Positions 15,018 to 26,759 of a stretch of DNA of 64,000 bases are shown in pieces (within the stretch, counting starts at the first letter, position 1; each line of letters starts with the position of its first letter). The notes beneath the pieces are model-generated. The model saw only the letters and a list, made by a program, of their open reading frames with translations. It searched no databases and had not been told where the DNA came from. The stretch comes from Paenibacillus faecalis. Lineage in GTDB: Bacteria > Bacillota > Bacilli > Paenibacillales > Paenibacillaceae. The translations under genes and the position numbers were made by a program. The stretch is taken from NCBI RefSeq assembly GCF_900289175.1, contig NZ_LT985747.1, forward strand, positions 1,601,375-1,665,374. The letters are read 5' to 3'.

Positions 15018-15386
15018 TTATTTCTTCTTGTTCGCTACCGTACGACGAGGACCTTTCCGTGTACGAGCATTCGTTTTAGTACGTTGTCCACGAACCGGCA
15101 ATCCACGACGGTGGCGAACACCGCGGTAGCAACCGATCTCAGTCAAACGTTTAATATTCAAGGAAATTTCACGACGAAGGTCACCTTCTACCTTAACACC
15201 TTTGTCGATCGTTTCACGCAATTTACCAACTTCATCTTCCGTAAGATCACGAACACGAGTGTCCGGATTGATGCCTGCTTCTTTAATAATTTTCTGAGAA
15301 GTCGTTTTACCGATTCCGAAAATGTAAGTCAAGGCGATCTCAACGCGTTTGTCACGTGGCAAATCCACACCAGCTATACGAGCCAT
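15018..15386 (-). CDS. rpsM: 30S ribosomal protein S13
   Basis: S13 (122 aa), in the head of the 30S subunit, contacting the P-site tRNA and the 50S bridge. It has [20 protein letters not shown] at the start, the helix-two-turns-helix segment, [21 protein letters not shown] and a lysine-rich tail ending ANKKK. It lies 18 nt after rpmJ. Confidence 0.99.
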   Translation of the reverse strand: MARIAGVDLPRDKRVEIALTYIFGIGKTTSQKIIKEAGINPDTRVRDLTEDEVGKLRETIDKGVKVEGDLRREISLNIKRLTEIGCYRGVRHRRGLPVRGQRTKTNARTRKGPRRTVANKKK

Positions 15387-15404
15387 TACGCTACACCCCC
15401 TTCT

Positions 15405-15665
<261 letters not shown>

Positions 15666-15671
15666 GTCATG

Positions 15672-15887
15672 CTATTTACGGTAAGTGATACGACCTTTGG
15701 TCAAATCATATGGTGATAATTGTATGACCACTTTGTCACCTGTAAGGATGCGGATAAAGTGCATCCGCAGCTTCCCGGAAACGTGAGCGAGAATTTGATG
15801 ACCATTCTCCAGCTCGACTCTAAATGTTGCATTCGGCAGCGGTTCTATAACCGTACCTTCAACTTCAATAACATCTTCTTTGGCCAC
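15672..15887 (-). CDS. infA: Translation initiation factor IF-1
   Basis: IF-1 (71 aa), a single OB-fold that blocks the A site during initiation. It has the typical [11 protein letters not shown] start, [19 protein letters not shown] and the C-terminal [13 protein letters not shown]. It starts at GTG 15887 behind AAAGGAGAA and lies only 2 nt after the KOW gene. Confidence 0.98.
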   Translation of the reverse strand: MAKEDVIEVEGTVIEPLPNATFRVELENGHQILAHVSGKLRMHFIRILTGDKVVIQLSPYDLTKGRITYRK

Positions 15888-15889
15888 AG

Positions 15890-16204
15890 TTATTCTCCTT
15901 TCTGATCAGCATTGGATTTGTCGGATAAAAATTGGTTAATGGCAAACCGCAGCTTCCCATTCGTTACCCGACCGCTTTCTTGCAAACTGTTTACAACCTC
16001 ACTGCTTATGAAGGATTGGAGTTCCAGATGAATCAGATTTTTCTTCTTCGCCTGGTCAAACTTTCGTTTGTTCCCATCCGCAATAGTTACAAACTTGCTG
16101 TCTTCTATCGAAACGATAACGGCATATTGATCAGCATCTCTGCCTCTCAAAACTTTGACGATCTGACCGATTTGCGGAATCAATTCTTTGTTCAAATCAA
16201 TCAC
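15890..16204 (-). CDS. KOW-domain RNA-binding protein (L14e-like)
   Basis: 104-aa protein with an N-terminal KOW/SH3-like barrel ([21 protein letters not shown], residues 13-33), where the family sits among L14e/YbxG-like ribosome-associated proteins. The second half is helical and basic ([13 protein letters not shown]). GTG 16204 follows the map stop without a gap, so translation is probably coupled. The same position is taken by a KOW protein in Bacillus. Its role is not established. Confidence 0.85.
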   Translation of the reverse strand: MIDLNKELIPQIGQIVKVLRGRDADQYAVIVSIEDSKFVTIADGNKRKFDQAKKKNLIHLELQSFISSEVVNSLQESGRVTNGKLRFAINQFLSDKSNADQKGE

Positions 16205-16957
16205 CTAATCAGCCAATTTCGTCAGGATTTCCATGCCATCTGGAGTGACAGCCACAGTATGTTCAAAATGAGCACACAATGAGCCGTCAACCGTAACGAC
16301 CGTCCAATTATCTTCCAACGTCTTGACATGGCGCTTGCCGGCGTTAACCATCGGCTCAATCGCCAAAACCATACCCGGTTTGAGTCTTGGCCCCCGATCC
16401 GGGATGCCGTAGTTCGGAATTTGCGGATCTTCATGCAAGTCGGTGCCCACACCATGACCTACGTACTCGCGAACGACAGAGAACCCTGCGTCCTCGATAT
16501 GACGCTGTATGGCATGAGAGATTGTAAACAAGCGGACATCGGGTTTGATCAGCGCAAGTCCGGCATAAAGAGAACCTTCCGTCACATCCAGCAGACGCTG
16601 GGCTTCTTCGGTAATCTTCCCTACTGGGTAGGTCCATGCTGAGTCACCGTGGTAACCCTCATACTGTGCACCGATATCAAACGTAACGATATCGCCTTCG
16701 ATTAATTTGCGTTTGCTTGGAAATCCATGCACCAATTCTTCATTAACTGATGCGCAAATGCTGGAAGGAAATCCGTTGTAGCCTTTAAAAGACGGCACGG
16801 CGCCTTGACTGCGAATGAATCGGTCGGCCATTTGATCCAGTTCCTCGGTAGTTATACCAGGCTCGATATGAGCAGAAAGGAGTTTATGACATTCAGCCAC
16901 AATCCGCCCTGCCTCTCTCATCAGACCCAGTTCCTTTTCGGATTTACAAATGATCAT
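16205..16957 (-). CDS. map: Methionine aminopeptidase, type I
   Basis: Removes the initiator Met from nascent proteins. The 250-aa pita-bread fold has the five metal ligands in expected motifs: Asp of [16 protein letters not shown] (two Asp), His of [10 protein letters not shown], Glu of IEPMV and Glu of EHTVAV. There is no N-terminal zinc extension. It begins 5 nt after adk, as in the bacillus spc operon. Confidence 0.98.
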   Translation of the reverse strand: MIICKSEKELGLMREAGRIVAECHKLLSAHIEPGITTEELDQMADRFIRSQGAVPSFKGYNGFPSSICASVNEELVHGFPSKRKLIEGDIVTFDIGAQYEGYHGDSAWTYPVGKITEEAQRLLDVTEGSLYAGLALIKPDVRLFTISHAIQRHIEDAGFSVVREYVGHGVGTDLHEDPQIPNYGIPDRGPRLKPGMVLAIEPMVNAGKRHVKTLEDNWTVVTVDGSLCAHFEHTVAVTPDGMEILTKLAD

Positions 16958-16962
16958 TACAC

Positions 16963-17679
<717 letters not shown>

Positions 17680-17686
17680 CTATCGA

Positions 17687-18985
17687 CTATTTATTAATAA
17701 ATCCTTTGTAATGACGTTTGATCAACTGGCTTTCAATCTGCTTCATCGTATCCAGTGCAACACCGACAACGATCAGCAAAGAAGTACCACCGATTTGAAC
17801 CGTACGAGGAAGGTTAGCTAGTGCTCCTAAGAACACAGGCAGTACAGAGATGAATGCCAGGAAGATAGATCCTGTCATTGTCAAACGGGTCATAACCCGA
17901 GTCAAATACTTCTCGGTAGCTTTACCCGGGCGAATACCTGGAATATAGCCGCCGTTCTTCTTCATATTGTCAGCCATCTGATTTGGATTCATCTGCACGA
18001 AGGTGTAGAAGAATGTGAAACCAATGACCATGATAACAAAGAGAACCATACCGAGCGGTTGGTCATATGCAAGGTAAGTGGTAACCCACTTAGCCCAAGG
18101 CAGTGTAGACCAGAAGCTTGCAAGAATAACAGGGAACTGAAGCAACGACATTGCAAAGATAACCGGAATAACGCCAGCGGCATTGATTTTCAATGGAATG
18201 TGCGTGTTCTGTCCACCGTACATCTTGTTTCCTACAACCCGCTTCGCATACTGTACCGGGATTTTACGGATACCTTGCTGAATAAACACTACCCCAATAA
18301 CGATCAGAGCCAGCACCAGAAGAAGGATAACAACCTTCAAGGTGTTCATGAAAGCCTGATTGTCTTGAATAAATTCAGATTCGATCGTTGTACGAATATG
18401 CGTTGGAATAGCTGCAACGATACCAGCAAAGATAATGATCGAAATACCGTTCCCGATTCCATGTTCCGTCACTTGCTCACCGAGCCACATCAAGAAAGCT
18501 GTACCCGCAGTGAGCACGATCGCGATAACGAGGTAATCAACAAATGTTGCGTTTAGTATCATTTCGGTTCCGTAGAGACGGTTGAAACCGATGGACAACG
18601 CGAAAGCTTGAATGAAGCCCAACAGTATCGTACCATAACGAGTAATTTGAGCTAGTTGTTTTTTACCATGTTCCCCTTGTTTGGCCCATTCCGCAAACTT
18701 CGGAATGACGTCCATCGACATCAACTGTACGATAATGGACGATGTAATATATGGAAAGATCGAAAGGGCGAAAATCGAGAATTGCTGAAGTGCGCCCCCC
18801 GAGAACGTGTTGAGGAGACCAAACAATTCATTCCCTGCCTGGTTTGCCTGAACAAACACATCGGTGTTTACACCCGGAACCGGTACGAATGAACCGATAC
18901 GGAATACAAACAGTACGAACAAGGTGAATAAAATACGTTTGCGAAGATCTTCTACACGCCATATATTTTTCAGGGTTTTAAACAT
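17687..18985 (-). CDS. secY: Preprotein translocase subunit SecY
   Basis: Channel-forming subunit of the Sec translocon (432 aa) with ten transmembrane helices. The plug-helix start FVPVPGVNTDVF and the cytoplasmic loop RPGKATEKYLTRV are recognisable. Its ATG overlaps the rplO stop by one base (TAATG), so translation is coupled. The partner secE lies at 45207-45398; no secG is in the window. Confidence 0.99.
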   Translation of the reverse strand: MFKTLKNIWRVEDLRKRILFTLFVLFVFRIGSFVPVPGVNTDVFVQANQAGNELFGLLNTFSGGALQQFSIFALSIFPYITSSIIVQLMSMDVIPKFAEWAKQGEHGKKQLAQITRYGTILLGFIQAFALSIGFNRLYGTEMILNATFVDYLVIAIVLTAGTAFLMWLGEQVTEHGIGNGISIIIFAGIVAAIPTHIRTTIESEFIQDNQAFMNTLKVVILLLVLALIVIGVVFIQQGIRKIPVQYAKRVVGNKMYGGQNTHIPLKINAAGVIPVIFAMSLLQFPVILASFWSTLPWAKWVTTYLAYDQPLGMVLFVIMVIGFTFFYTFVQMNPNQMADNMKKNGGYIPGIRPGKATEKYLTRVMTRLTMTGSIFLAFISVLPVFLGALANLPRTVQIGGTSLLIVVGVALDTMKQIESQLIKRHYKGFINK

Positions 18986-19425
18986 TAGATCACCTCGGTT
19001 TTACCGCCGGCAGCCTCGATCTTCTCTACCGCAGATTGAGAGAACTTATTCGCTTTTACAGTCAACTTAACAGTAACTTCACCGTTACCAAGAACTTTGA
19101 TGCCGCTCTTCGTATTTTTCACGATTCCGCTCTCGACCAAAACTTCTGGAGTAACTTCGGTACCTGCTGCAAAGCTGTTCAGTTCTTCGATGTTCACAAC
19201 CGCGTACTCTTTCCGAGTTGGATTCACAAAACCGCGTTTAGGCAGACGACGATACAGCGGGTTTTGTCCGCCCTCGAAGCCTGGACGTACACCACCGCCG
19301 GAACGAGCGTTTTGTCCTTTGTGACCTCGACCTGATGTTTTACCCGTACCGCTACTTGGTCCGCGTCCAACGCGTTTGCGTTCTTTCCGTGAACCAGGAG
19401 CTGGGCTCAGCTCATGTAACTTCAT
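18985..19425 (-). CDS. rplO: 50S ribosomal protein L15
   Basis: L15 (146 aa), late-assembly 23S-binding protein. The Gly/Arg-rich N-terminal extension ([21 protein letters not shown]) and [18 protein letters not shown] are intact. An in-frame GTG at 19437 lies inside the ribosome-binding site, so ATG 19425 behind AAGGAGG is preferred. Confidence 0.98.
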   Translation of the reverse strand: MKLHELSPAPGSRKERKRVGRGPSSGTGKTSGRGHKGQNARSGGGVRPGFEGGQNPLYRRLPKRGFVNPTRKEYAVVNIEELNSFAAGTEVTPEVLVESGIVKNTKSGIKVLGNGEVTVKLTVKANKFSQSAVEKIEAAGGKTEVI

Positions 19426-19469
19426 CGTTCGTTGCACCTCCTTAATATATCCGGGATCCTTCCCCGGGA

Positions 19470-19655
19470 CTAACCTTCGATTTCTTGAACCGAAACCAAG
19501 TGACTTACTTTTTTAATCATTCCGCGAATAGCTGGACTGTCATTATGAACCACAGAATGGTTGATTTTACGCAATCCAAGAGTTTTCACGGTCACACGCT
19601 GATCTTCCGAACGGCCGATCACGCTGCGTACGAGGGTGATTTCAAGTTTAGCCAT
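19470..19655 (-). CDS. rpmD: 50S ribosomal protein L30
   Basis: L30 (61 aa), normal bacterial length, with [26 protein letters not shown] and the C-terminal [10 protein letters not shown]. It lies 12 nt after rpsE and has AAGGAGG before its ATG. Confidence 0.98.
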   Translation of the reverse strand: MAKLEITLVRSVIGRSEDQRVTVKTLGLRKINHSVVHNDSPAIRGMIKKVSHLVSVQEIEG

Positions 19656-19667
19656 GAGATTCCCTCC

Positions 19668-20165
19668 TTAACCCAACAGCTCTTCGACGGATTTGCCGCG
19701 AAGCTTGGCAACTTCTTCAACACGCTTCAGACGGGACAGTCCTTCCAAAGTCGCATTGACCATATTCATGGAGTTCGAAGAACCTAATGATTTTGTCAAA
19801 ATATCGCCTACGCCAGCAAGTTCGAGTACTGCACGAACCGGTCCGCCAGCGATAACCCCGGTACCTTCTGATGCTGGCTTCAAAAGCACACGGCCCGCAC
19901 CGAAATGACCCGTTACTGGGTGAGGAATCGTTGTTCCTACTAATGGAATGTGGATCAGGTTTTTCTTGGCATCTTCAATAGCTTTGCGGATTGCATCCGG
20001 CACTTCGCCAGCTTTACCAATACCTGCACCAACCCAACCTTTTCCATCCCCGACAACTACCAATGCGCTAAAGCTAAAGCGGCGTCCGCCTTTTACAACT
20101 TTAGCAACGCGGTTAATATTCACTACTCTTTCAGTCAGTTCTAAAGTGTTAGGATCTACACGCAA
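19668..20165 (-). CDS. rpsE: 30S ribosomal protein S5
   Basis: S5 (165 aa), decoding-accuracy protein. It has the N-terminal S5 domain ([23 protein letters not shown]) and C-terminal alpha/beta domain with [13 protein letters not shown]. The spectinomycin loop (VVKGGRRF) appears wild type. It starts at TTG 20165 with AAAGGAGG 9 nt upstream, a rare start for a ribosomal protein gene. Confidence 0.98.
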   Translation of the reverse strand: MRVDPNTLELTERVVNINRVAKVVKGGRRFSFSALVVVGDGKGWVGAGIGKAGEVPDAIRKAIEDAKKNLIHIPLVGTTIPHPVTGHFGAGRVLLKPASEGTGVIAGGPVRAVLELAGVGDILTKSLGSSNSMNMVNATLEGLSRLKRVEEVAKLRGKSVEELLG

Positions 20166-20192
20166 AGTCGTTTACCTCCTTTTGAAAATATC

Positions 20193-20561
20193 TTAGAATT
20201 CAAGGCCAGCTTCGCGAGCTGCGTCAGCCAATGCTTGAATACGTCCATGATACAAATATCCACCACGGTCAAATACGACCGATTTATAACCTTTTTCAGC
20301 TGCACGTTTTGCAACGAGTTCGCCAACTTTACGAGCAGACTCAACGTTACCGCCGTTTTGGATCTCACCGCTCAATTCTTTATCCAATGTAGAAGCCGAA
20401 GCCAAGGTTACGCCGGCTACATCATCGATCAGTTGAGCATAAATGTGCTTCGAAGAACGGAACACATTCAGACGAGGACGCTCTGCAGTGCCCTGGATTT
20501 TTTTCCGCACACGCAAATGTCTTTTCAGACGAGCTTTATTCTTGTCTTGTTTTGTGATCAT
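20193..20561 (-). CDS. rplR: 50S ribosomal protein L18
   Basis: L18 (122 aa), which binds 5S rRNA in the central protuberance. It has [21 protein letters not shown] and the [25 protein letters not shown] end. The gap to rplF is 112 nt, long for this operon, and contains an imperfect stem (CGGGTAATCCCG) but no gene. Confidence 0.98.
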   Translation of the reverse strand: MITKQDKNKARLKRHLRVRKKIQGTAERPRLNVFRSSKHIYAQLIDDVAGVTLASASTLDKELSGEIQNGGNVESARKVGELVAKRAAEKGYKSVVFDRGGYLYHGRIQALADAAREAGLEF

Positions 20562-20673
20562 GCTTCCCTTTCACTCCCTTCAGTTTTGCCTAAACAGCTT
20601 CACTTTTAGACTCATCGGGTAAGTAAGGACAAACAGGCTAGCAAGCCAACGGGTAATCCCGAAGGTTACTACC

Positions 20674-21216
20674 TTATTTCTTCTTACCAGCCTTACCTTC
20701 CTTACGAATAATACGCTCACCTTCATATTTAATCCCTTTACCTTTGTAAGGCTCAGGCTCACGAACGGAACGGATCTTAGCTGCGTATGCACCTACGCGC
20801 TCTTTATCGATTCCTTTGACGGTGATTTTCGTGTTGGAAGCTACTTCGAATTCGATTCCTGGCTCCGGTGTAATTTCAACCGGATGGGAGTAACCCACGT
20901 TCAGAACCACTTTATCTCCGGATTTGCTGGCACGATATCCGACACCAACCAGCTCCAGGTTTTTCGCGAATCCTTCAGTTACGCCGCTAACCATGTTAGA
21001 AACAATGCTGCGGGTCGTACCGTGAAGAGAACGATGAGTTTTGTTGTCGGAAGGCCGAACAACATTGATTTCGTTATTTTCTACTGTAACCTGCATGTCT
21101 TTATGCAGTTCACGAGTCAGAGTACCTTTCGGTCCTTTAACTGTAATTACAGAGTTATCAAGTGTGACTTCCACACCGTTTGGGATAGCAATTGGTTTAC
21201 GACCAATACGGGACAT
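20674..21216 (-). CDS. rplF: 50S ribosomal protein L6
   Basis: L6 (180 aa) at the factor-binding site. Two L6 domains are present, with [22 protein letters not shown] and [16 protein letters not shown], the contact with the sarcin-ricin region. It lies 30 nt after rpsH and has AGGAGGTG upstream. Confidence 0.99.
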   Translation of the reverse strand: MSRIGRKPIAIPNGVEVTLDNSVITVKGPKGTLTRELHKDMQVTVENNEINVVRPSDNKTHRSLHGTTRSIVSNMVSGVTEGFAKNLELVGVGYRASKSGDKVVLNVGYSHPVEITPEPGIEFEVASNTKITVKGIDKERVGAYAAKIRSVREPEPYKGKGIKYEGERIIRKEGKAGKKK

Positions 21217-21246
21217 TCACTTACACCTCCTATCTTGTGACGTTGA

Positions 21247-21645
21247 TTACCATACGTAGCAGAGAACTTCTCCGCCGGTTTTGGCTTGACGAGCTTCTTT
21301 GTCGGTCATAACTCCTTTAGATGTGGAGATGATCGCAATACCCAGTCCGCCGAGAACACGAGGCACTTCATTGCTTTTCGTGTACACGCGAAGACCTGGT
21401 TTACTAATTCTTTTCAGACCTGTAATAACACGTTCGTTGTTTGCGCCGTACTTCAGGAAAACGCGGATGATCCCTTGTTTGTTATCTTCCACAAATTCCG
21501 CATCACGGATGAAACCTTCACGCTTCAAGATGTCAGCGATTTGTTTCTTAATCGTTGAAGCAGGCATTTCTACTGTTTCGTGACGCACTGTATTAGCGTT
21601 ACGAATACGAGTAAGCATATCTGCAATTGGATCGGACATAGTCAT
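21247..21645 (-). CDS. rpsH: 30S ribosomal protein S8
   Basis: S8 (132 aa), a primary 16S-binding protein. It has [16 protein letters not shown] at the start and [29 protein letters not shown] at the end. ATG 21645 has GGAGG 10 nt upstream; a second ATG follows two codons later. Confidence 0.99.
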   Translation of the reverse strand: MTMSDPIADMLTRIRNANTVRHETVEMPASTIKKQIADILKREGFIRDAEFVEDNKQGIIRVFLKYGANNERVITGLKRISKPGLRVYTKSNEVPRVLGGLGIAIISTSKGVMTDKEARQAKTGGEVLCYVW

Positions 21646-21678
21646 GTGGGGTAAACCTCCTTCCCGGTTATAAACTTC

Positions 21679-21864
21679 TTACCAGCTTGCTTTTTTCACG
21701 CCAGGAATCTGGCCTTTATAAGCTAATTCACGGAAACAAATTCTGCAAATTTTAAACTTCTGCAGTACCGAATGTGGACGACCACAACGCTCACAACGGG
21801 TATAAGCCCGTACTTTGAACTTAGGTTTGCGTTGTTGTTTAACTTTCATCGAAGTTTTTGCCAC
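21679..21864 (-). CDS. rpsN: 30S ribosomal protein S14, zinc type
   Basis: Short S14 (61 aa) with CxxC-x12-CxxC (CERC, CRIC), the zinc-binding form typical of bacilli. It starts at GTG 21864 with AGGAGGTG about 11 nt upstream. In B. subtilis the operon copy at this place is the zinc form, sometimes called rpsZ, with a zinc-free paralogue elsewhere. No such paralogue is in this window. Confidence 0.98.
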   Translation of the reverse strand: MAKTSMKVKQQRKPKFKVRAYTRCERCGRPHSVLQKFKICRICFRELAYKGQIPGVKKASW

Positions 21865-21903
21865 TTAGCCTGACACCTCCTAAATAGTTTCGGAGAAACC
21901 GTC

Positions 21904-22446
21904 TTATTTCGCAAAAGGCATGCCCAGTTGAGCAAGCAGTTCGCGGGACTCTTCGTCAGTTTTAGCCGTTGTAACGATTACGATATCCATACCACGAACT
22001 TTATCTACTTTGTCATACTCGATCTCTGGGAAGATGAGCTGCTCTTTCAATCCGAGTGTATAGTTACCACGTCCGTCGAAAGCTTTGGTGGACACACCAC
22101 GGAAGTCGCGGACACGTGGAAGCGTAACATTGAACAACTTGTCAAGGAAGTAATACATACGCTCGCCGCGCAGAGTTACTTTAACGCCGATAGGCATGTT
22201 TTCACGCAGTTTGAATCCGGCGATGGATTTCTTTGCGCGTGTGATGACCGGTTTTTGACCAGCAATCAATTGCATATCATTTACTGCGGAATCAAGTACT
22301 TTGGAGTTAGCAACAGCGTCACCCACACCCATGTTGATAACTACTTTCTCAACTTTAGGTACTTGCATTACCGTTTTATAGTTGAACTTCTGCATCAAGG
22401 CAGGAGTTACTTCATTCAGAAAACGTTCTTTCATTCTTATTGCCAT
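21904..22446 (-). CDS. rplE: 50S ribosomal protein L5
   Basis: L5 (180 aa), 5S rRNA-binding protein of the central protuberance. Visible blocks include [38 protein letters not shown] and [17 protein letters not shown]. It is 26 nt after rplX, and its ATG has AGGAGGTC upstream. Confidence 0.99.
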   Translation of the reverse strand: MAIRMKERFLNEVTPALMQKFNYKTVMQVPKVEKVVINMGVGDAVANSKVLDSAVNDMQLIAGQKPVITRAKKSIAGFKLRENMPIGVKVTLRGERMYYFLDKLFNVTLPRVRDFRGVSTKAFDGRGNYTLGLKEQLIFPEIEYDKVDKVRGMDIVIVTTAKTDEESRELLAQLGMPFAK

Positions 22447-22472
22447 GATTCAAGGACCTCCTTTCTTACAAC

Positions 22473-22829
22473 TTATTTATCGATTACTGCTCCAGATTTC
22501 TTAGCAACACGAACTTTTTTGCCGTTGTCCAACACTTTGTAACCGATACGGGTTACGCCTCCGTTCTTCGGATCAACATGCATTACGTTCGAGACATGAA
22601 TCGGAGCTTCTTGCTCGATAATACCGCCCTGCGGGTTTTGCTGGTTTGGTTTCTGATGCTTTTTAATCATGTTCACACCTTCCACCAAAACGCGGTTCTC
22701 ACGAGGGTATGCTGCGATCACGCGGCCTTTTTTCCCTTTATCTTTACCGCTGATGACGATAACTGTATCGTCCTTCTTCACGTGCAATTTATTGTTGTGA
22801 GATTCCAGAACTTTTTTCACTCTAGGCAT
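22473..22829 (-). CDS. rplX: 50S ribosomal protein L24
   Basis: L24 (118 aa), assembly initiator at the tunnel exit. The KOW motif ([18 protein letters not shown]) and the [22 protein letters not shown] block are present. Length is slightly above the 103-105 aa usual in bacilli because of a short N-terminal extension before the KOW motif and a basic C-terminal tail. Confidence 0.98.
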   Translation of the reverse strand: MPRVKKVLESHNNKLHVKKDDTVIVISGKDKGKKGRVIAAYPRENRVLVEGVNMIKKHQKPNQQNPQGGIIEQEAPIHVSNVMHVDPKNGGVTRIGYKVLDNGKKVRVAKKSGAVIDK

Positions 22830-22876
22830 TCGTTACACCTCCTGGGGCCTGCTTCATGCAAGCATTACTTATCCGA

Positions 22877-23245
22877 TTAGATTACTTCCGGAGCCAAGGA
22901 AACGATTTTCATGAAGTCTCTTTCGCGAAGCTCGCGAGCAACTGGTCCGAAAATACGAGTTCCACGTGGGCTTTTATCGTCTCTGACAACAACCGCTGCG
23001 TTCTCGTCAAATGCGATATATGATCCATCTTTCCGACGAACGGAACGTTTAGTGCGAACAACAACCGCCTTAACGATATCGCCTTTTTTGACAACGCCGC
23101 CAGGTGTTGCTTGTTTGACAGAACATACGATCAAATCACCGATATGAGCCGCACGGCGACCTGTTCCACCCAATACGCGGATACACATCAGTTCCTTCGC
23201 ACCGGAGTTATCGGCAACAGTCAAGCGTGTAAATGGTTGAATCAT
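22877..23245 (-). CDS. rplN: 50S ribosomal protein L14
   Basis: L14 (122 aa), at the 30S-50S interface. The signature [30 protein letters not shown] and the [23 protein letters not shown] end are intact. It lies 34 nt after rpsQ. Confidence 0.99.
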   Translation of the reverse strand: MIQPFTRLTVADNSGAKELMCIRVLGGTGRRAAHIGDLIVCSVKQATPGGVVKKGDIVKAVVVRTKRSVRRKDGSYIAFDENAAVVVRDDKSPRGTRIFGPVARELRERDFMKIVSLAPEVI

Positions 23246-23279
23246 TTAAATATCCTCCTTTCGGAAAACTGATTACGTC

Positions 23280-23546
23280 TTAGATGGTGACCGCTTTCTC
23301 TACCACTTCAACAAGTCTCCAACGCTTATCTTTGGACAGAGGACGAGTTTCCATGATTTTAACGGTATCTCCGATTTTAGCCGTATTGTTCTCATCATGC
23401 GCTTTAAACTTTTTCGTGTATTTAATGCGCTTATGATACAAGCTATGCTTCTTATAAGTCTCAACAGCTACAACAATGGTTTTATCCATTTTATCGCTGA
23501 CAACTTTACCAACTTGCACTTTACGAGCATTGCGTTCTTCGCTCAT
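23280..23546 (-). CDS. rpsQ: 30S ribosomal protein S17
   Basis: S17 (88 aa), a primary 16S-binding OB-fold protein. It has [21 protein letters not shown] and [19 protein letters not shown]. It lies 42 nt after rpmC, with a GGAGGCTAAC ribosome-binding site. Confidence 0.99.
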   Translation of the reverse strand: MSEERNARKVQVGKVVSDKMDKTIVVAVETYKKHSLYHKRIKYTKKFKAHDENNTAKIGDTVKIMETRPLSKDKRWRLVEVVEKAVTI

Positions 23547-23588
23547 TGTTAGCCTCCTTCCTGAATGCAGACGAGATCGTCTTTTTCA

Positions 23589-23786
23589 TTAACTAATCCC
23601 AAGTTCTCTTTCACGGATAACGGTTTTAGCACGAGCTATTTCTTTGCGCACGTCGCGAATCCGGGTTGGATTATCAAGCTGGCCAGTAGCCAATTGAAAA
23701 CGGAGATTAAAGAGTTCTTCTTTAAATCCGGCGATTTTTTGCTCGATTTCTGCAGTGGTTAAGTTGCGCAGTTCATTAGCTTTCAT
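23589..23786 (-). CDS. rpmC: 50S ribosomal protein L29
   Basis: L29 (65 aa), a two-helix protein at the tunnel exit that helps dock SRP and trigger factor. The motif [22 protein letters not shown] is present. ATG 23786 lies inside the rplP 3' end (11-nt overlap). The longer frame would overlap more and lacks a site. Confidence 0.97.
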   Translation of the reverse strand: MKANELRNLTTAEIEQKIAGFKEELFNLRFQLATGQLDNPTRIRDVRKEIARAKTVIRERELGIS

Positions 23787-24210
23787 TTGCTTCACCACCC
23801 ACTTCTTCACGTTTCACAAACTTCGTTTTCACAGGCAGCTTGTGAGCGGCAAGACGCATCGCTTCGCGCGCGATTTCCTCAGGCACGCCTCCAAGTTCAA
23901 ACATAATCTTGCCTGGTTTTACAACAGAAACCCATTTTTCAACATTACCTTTACCGCTACCCATCCGCACCTCGAGAGGCTTTTGAGTGATCGGCTTGTC
24001 TGGGAAAATCTTGATCCAAACTTTACCGCCACGACGGATGTAACGAGTCATCGCAATACGCGCTGCTTCGATTTGGCGGTTCGTGATCCAGCCTGGCTCT
24101 GTAGCTTGCAGGCCGAATTCGCCGAAGTTCAGTTCAGTACCGCCTTTTGCTTGGCCTCTCATATGGCCGCGCTGTTGCTTGCGGTATTTTACACGTTTTG
24201 GTACCAACAT
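23776..24210 (-). CDS. rplP: 50S ribosomal protein L16
   Basis: L16 (144 aa), A-site tRNA-binding protein of the 50S subunit. It has [38 protein letters not shown] and the KVMFELGG-like [27 protein letters not shown] block. Its start lies 2 nt after the rpsC stop and its end overlaps rpmC. Confidence 0.99.
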   Translation of the reverse strand: MLVPKRVKYRKQQRGHMRGQAKGGTELNFGEFGLQATEPGWITNRQIEAARIAMTRYIRRGGKVWIKIFPDKPITQKPLEVRMGSGKGNVEKWVSVVKPGKIMFELGGVPEEIAREAMRLAAHKLPVKTKFVKREEVGGEANES

Positions 24211-24212
24211 GA

Positions 24213-24878
24213 TTAGTTGCCTCCTTCCTTAGCAGCTTGTTTCTTAGCCGTAGGAAGAACCTCTCCACGATAGATCCATACTTTCACGCCAATACGGCCG
24301 TAAGTCGTATGCGCTTCTGCTGTACCATAGTCGATGTCTGCACGAAGCGTATGAAGTGGAACAGTTCCTTCACTGTAGCCTTCTGTACGAGCGATCTCGG
24401 CTCCGCCAAGACGTCCGCTGACCGATGTTTTAATCCCTTTAGCACCAGCACGCATCGTTCTTTGAATCGCTTGTTTCAATGCACGACGGAATGAAACACG
24501 ACGCTCCAATTGTTGTGCAATGCTCTCAGCAACAAGAATTGCATCCAGCTCAGGGTTTTTGATTTCAGAAATATTGATGTGTACTTTCTTACCACCTGCA
24601 ATCTTAGTCACTTGACCACGCAGGATTTCAACTTCCGAACCACCTTTACCGATAACCATACCTGGTTTCGCAGTGTGGATCGTTACGTTCACACGATTCG
24701 CTGCTCTCTCGATTTCAATACGGGATACAGCGGAGTCTTTCAACTTGTTTTTCAGGTATTCACGGATTTTAACGTCTTCTAGCAAAAGATCACCAAAATC
24801 TTTATCTGCATACCATTTGGATTCCCAGTCACGGATAATACCGACACGGAGTCCTACTGGATTCACCTTTTGGCCCAC
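24213..24878 (-). CDS. rpsC: 30S ribosomal protein S3
   Basis: S3 (221 aa), at the mRNA entry with helicase activity. A KH domain ([16 protein letters not shown], about residues 60-80) and a C-terminal S3 domain ([13 protein letters not shown]) are visible. It starts at GTG 24878 with GGAGGG upstream, 13 nt after rplV. Confidence 0.99.
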   Translation of the reverse strand: MGQKVNPVGLRVGIIRDWESKWYADKDFGDLLLEDVKIREYLKNKLKDSAVSRIEIERAANRVNVTIHTAKPGMVIGKGGSEVEILRGQVTKIAGGKKVHINISEIKNPELDAILVAESIAQQLERRVSFRRALKQAIQRTMRAGAKGIKTSVSGRLGGAEIARTEGYSEGTVPLHTLRADIDYGTAEAHTTYGRIGVKVWIYRGEVLPTAKKQAAKEGGN

Positions 24879-24891
24879 ACGTTTTCCCTCC

Positions 24892-25224
24892 TTATTTTTC
24901 AGCTACCACCAAAGTAATGTGGCTGGTACGTTTGTTAATCCGGCTTGCACGCCCCATCGCACGAGGACGGAAACGTTTCATTGTCGGACCTTGGTTGACG
25001 TAAGCTTGAGTTACGACCAACTTGCTAACATCCATAGAGTAGTTATGCTCAGCATTGGCAATAGCTGAGTTAAGCAATTTCTCCACAACAGGAGATGCGG
25101 CTTTCGGAGTGTGACGAAGAATCGCGATCGCCTCACCAACTTGCTTACCGCGAATCAAGTCAACAACGAGTTGAGCTTTACGAGGAGCAATCCGAATCAT
25201 TCTTGCCTGTGCTTTTGCTTCCAT
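24892..25224 (-). CDS. rplV: 50S ribosomal protein L22
   Basis: L22 (110 aa), which lines the exit tunnel. It has [22 protein letters not shown] and the tunnel beta-hairpin region [21 protein letters not shown] with no obvious deletion of the macrolide-resistance type. Confidence 0.99.
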   Translation of the reverse strand: MEAKAQARMIRIAPRKAQLVVDLIRGKQVGEAIAILRHTPKAASPVVEKLLNSAIANAEHNYSMDVSKLVVTQAYVNQGPTMKRFRPRAMGRASRINKRTSHITLVVAEK

Positions 25225-25259
25225 TGTTTAACCTCCTCTCAAACAAAGAGCTTCTTAAA

Positions 25260-25535
25260 TTATCTTCTTGTTTTCTTGTCGTCTTCGTGACCTTTATAGG
25301 TACGTGTTGGCGCGAATTCGCCCAACTTGTGACCCACCATATCTTCCGTTACATATACAGGCACGTGTTTACGTCCATCATAAACGCCGAACGTGTGACC
25401 AATAAATTGCGGGAAAATCGTGGAACGACGGGACCAAGTTTTGATCACAGCTTTTTTGTTGGAATCATTCATTTCTTCCACTTTTTTAAGCAGGTATCCG
25501 TCAACAAAAGGCCCTTTTTTCAAACTACGGCTCAT
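25260..25535 (-). CDS. rpsS: 30S ribosomal protein S19
   Basis: S19 (91 aa), in the 30S head. It has [51 protein letters not shown] and [13 protein letters not shown]. It lies 70 nt after rplB with AGGGAGG upstream. Confidence 0.99.
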   Translation of the reverse strand: MSRSLKKGPFVDGYLLKKVEEMNDSNKKAVIKTWSRRSTIFPQFIGHTFGVYDGRKHVPVYVTEDMVGHKLGEFAPTRTYKGHEDDKKTRR

Positions 25536-25605
25536 ACAGAAATCCTCCCTTCACAAATTTGTTTCGAAAGTTCGCTACCTTGCACGAAGCTACGCACAAC
25601 GTGTA

Positions 25606-26436
25606 TTACTTCGTGCGACGGCGAACGATATATTTATCAGAGGCTTTTCCTTTTTTACGAGTCTTAGCACCAAGGGTCGGTTTACCCCAAGGAGATACTG
25701 GAGATTTACGTCCGATTGGAGCACGACCTTCACCACCACCGTGAGGGTGATCGTTAGGGTTCATTACTACACCGCGTACTTCAGGACGTTTTCCGAGCCA
25801 ACGGCTACGACCAGCTTTACCGATCTTGAGCAGCTCATGGTCTCCGTTACCTACAGCACCGATTGTAGCACGGCAAGTTTTCAGAATGTGACGAACTTCA
25901 CCGGAAGACAGACGTACAGTAACATACTTACCTTCTTTACCAAGAAGCTGTGCTTCTGTACCAGCTGCACGAACCAATTGTCCGCCCTTACCTGGTTGCA
26001 ATTCAATGTTGTGGATAACTGTACCTACAGGAATGTTCTCCAACGGAAGAGCATTACCGATTTTAATGTCGGAACCAGCACCAGAAATAACCTGATCTCC
26101 AACTTTCAGTCCTTTAGGTGCGATGATGTAACGTTTCTCACCATCCGCATAGTGAATCAAAGCGATGTTGGAAGTACGGTTCGGGTCATACTCAATCGTA
26201 GCAACGCGGCCCGGAATGCCGTCTTTTGTACGTTTAAAGTCAATGATCCGATATTTACGCTTATGTCCGCCGCCATGGTGACGAACTGTAATTTTACCTT
26301 GGTTGTTGCGGCCAGCTGTTTTGCTCAGCGGTGCCAAGAGCGATTTCTCCGGCTGGTTTGTCGTAATCTCTTCGAAAGTCGAAACGGACATGTTACGACG
26401 CGCCGGTGTTGTCGGTTTATACTTTTTAATAGGCAC
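25606..26436 (-). CDS. rplB: 50S ribosomal protein L2
   Basis: L2 (276 aa), the conserved protein close to the peptidyl-transferase centre. It has [14 protein letters not shown] at the start, the [11 protein letters not shown] block near residue 55, and [27 protein letters not shown] near the end (catalytically important His). It starts at GTG 26436. Confidence 0.99.
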   Translation of the reverse strand: MPIKKYKPTTPARRNMSVSTFEEITTNQPEKSLLAPLSKTAGRNNQGKITVRHHGGGHKRKYRIIDFKRTKDGIPGRVATIEYDPNRTSNIALIHYADGEKRYIIAPKGLKVGDQVISGAGSDIKIGNALPLENIPVGTVIHNIELQPGKGGQLVRAAGTEAQLLGKEGKYVTVRLSSGEVRHILKTCRATIGAVGNGDHELLKIGKAGRSRWLGKRPEVRGVVMNPNDHPHGGGEGRAPIGRKSPVSPWGKPTLGAKTRKKGKASDKYIVRRRTK

Positions 26437-26465
26437 TGATTTTTCCCTCCTTACTCAAAAATTTC

Positions 26466-26759
26466 TTATTCAACCGCTTCAAAGAACTCAAGCGGCTTGC
26501 TGTCAGGTGTCAGAGTTACGATTGCTTTCTTCCATTCGGTTGTGTAACCGGAATAACGGCCGTAACGCTTTGGTTTCGCAGGAACGATCATCGTATTCAC
26601 GTTCGATACTTTCACCTTAAAAATAGATTCAACCGCTTGTTTAATCTCGGTTTTGTTCGCACGAATATCTACTTCGAAAGCATATTTCAGATCAACCATG
26701 TAATCAGCTGTACGTTCTGTGATTACAGGGCGTTTGATTATATCGCGAGGATCCTTCAT
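26466..26759 (-). CDS. rplW: 50S ribosomal protein L23
   Basis: L23 (97 aa), the exit-tunnel docking site for trigger factor and SRP. It has [23 protein letters not shown] and the [21 protein letters not shown] region. Its ATG overlaps the rplD stop by one base (TAATG). Confidence 0.99.
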   Translation of the reverse strand: MKDPRDIIKRPVITERTADYMVDLKYAFEVDIRANKTEIKQAVESIFKVKVSNVNTMIVPAKPKRYGRYSGYTTEWKKAIVTLTPDSKPLEFFEAVE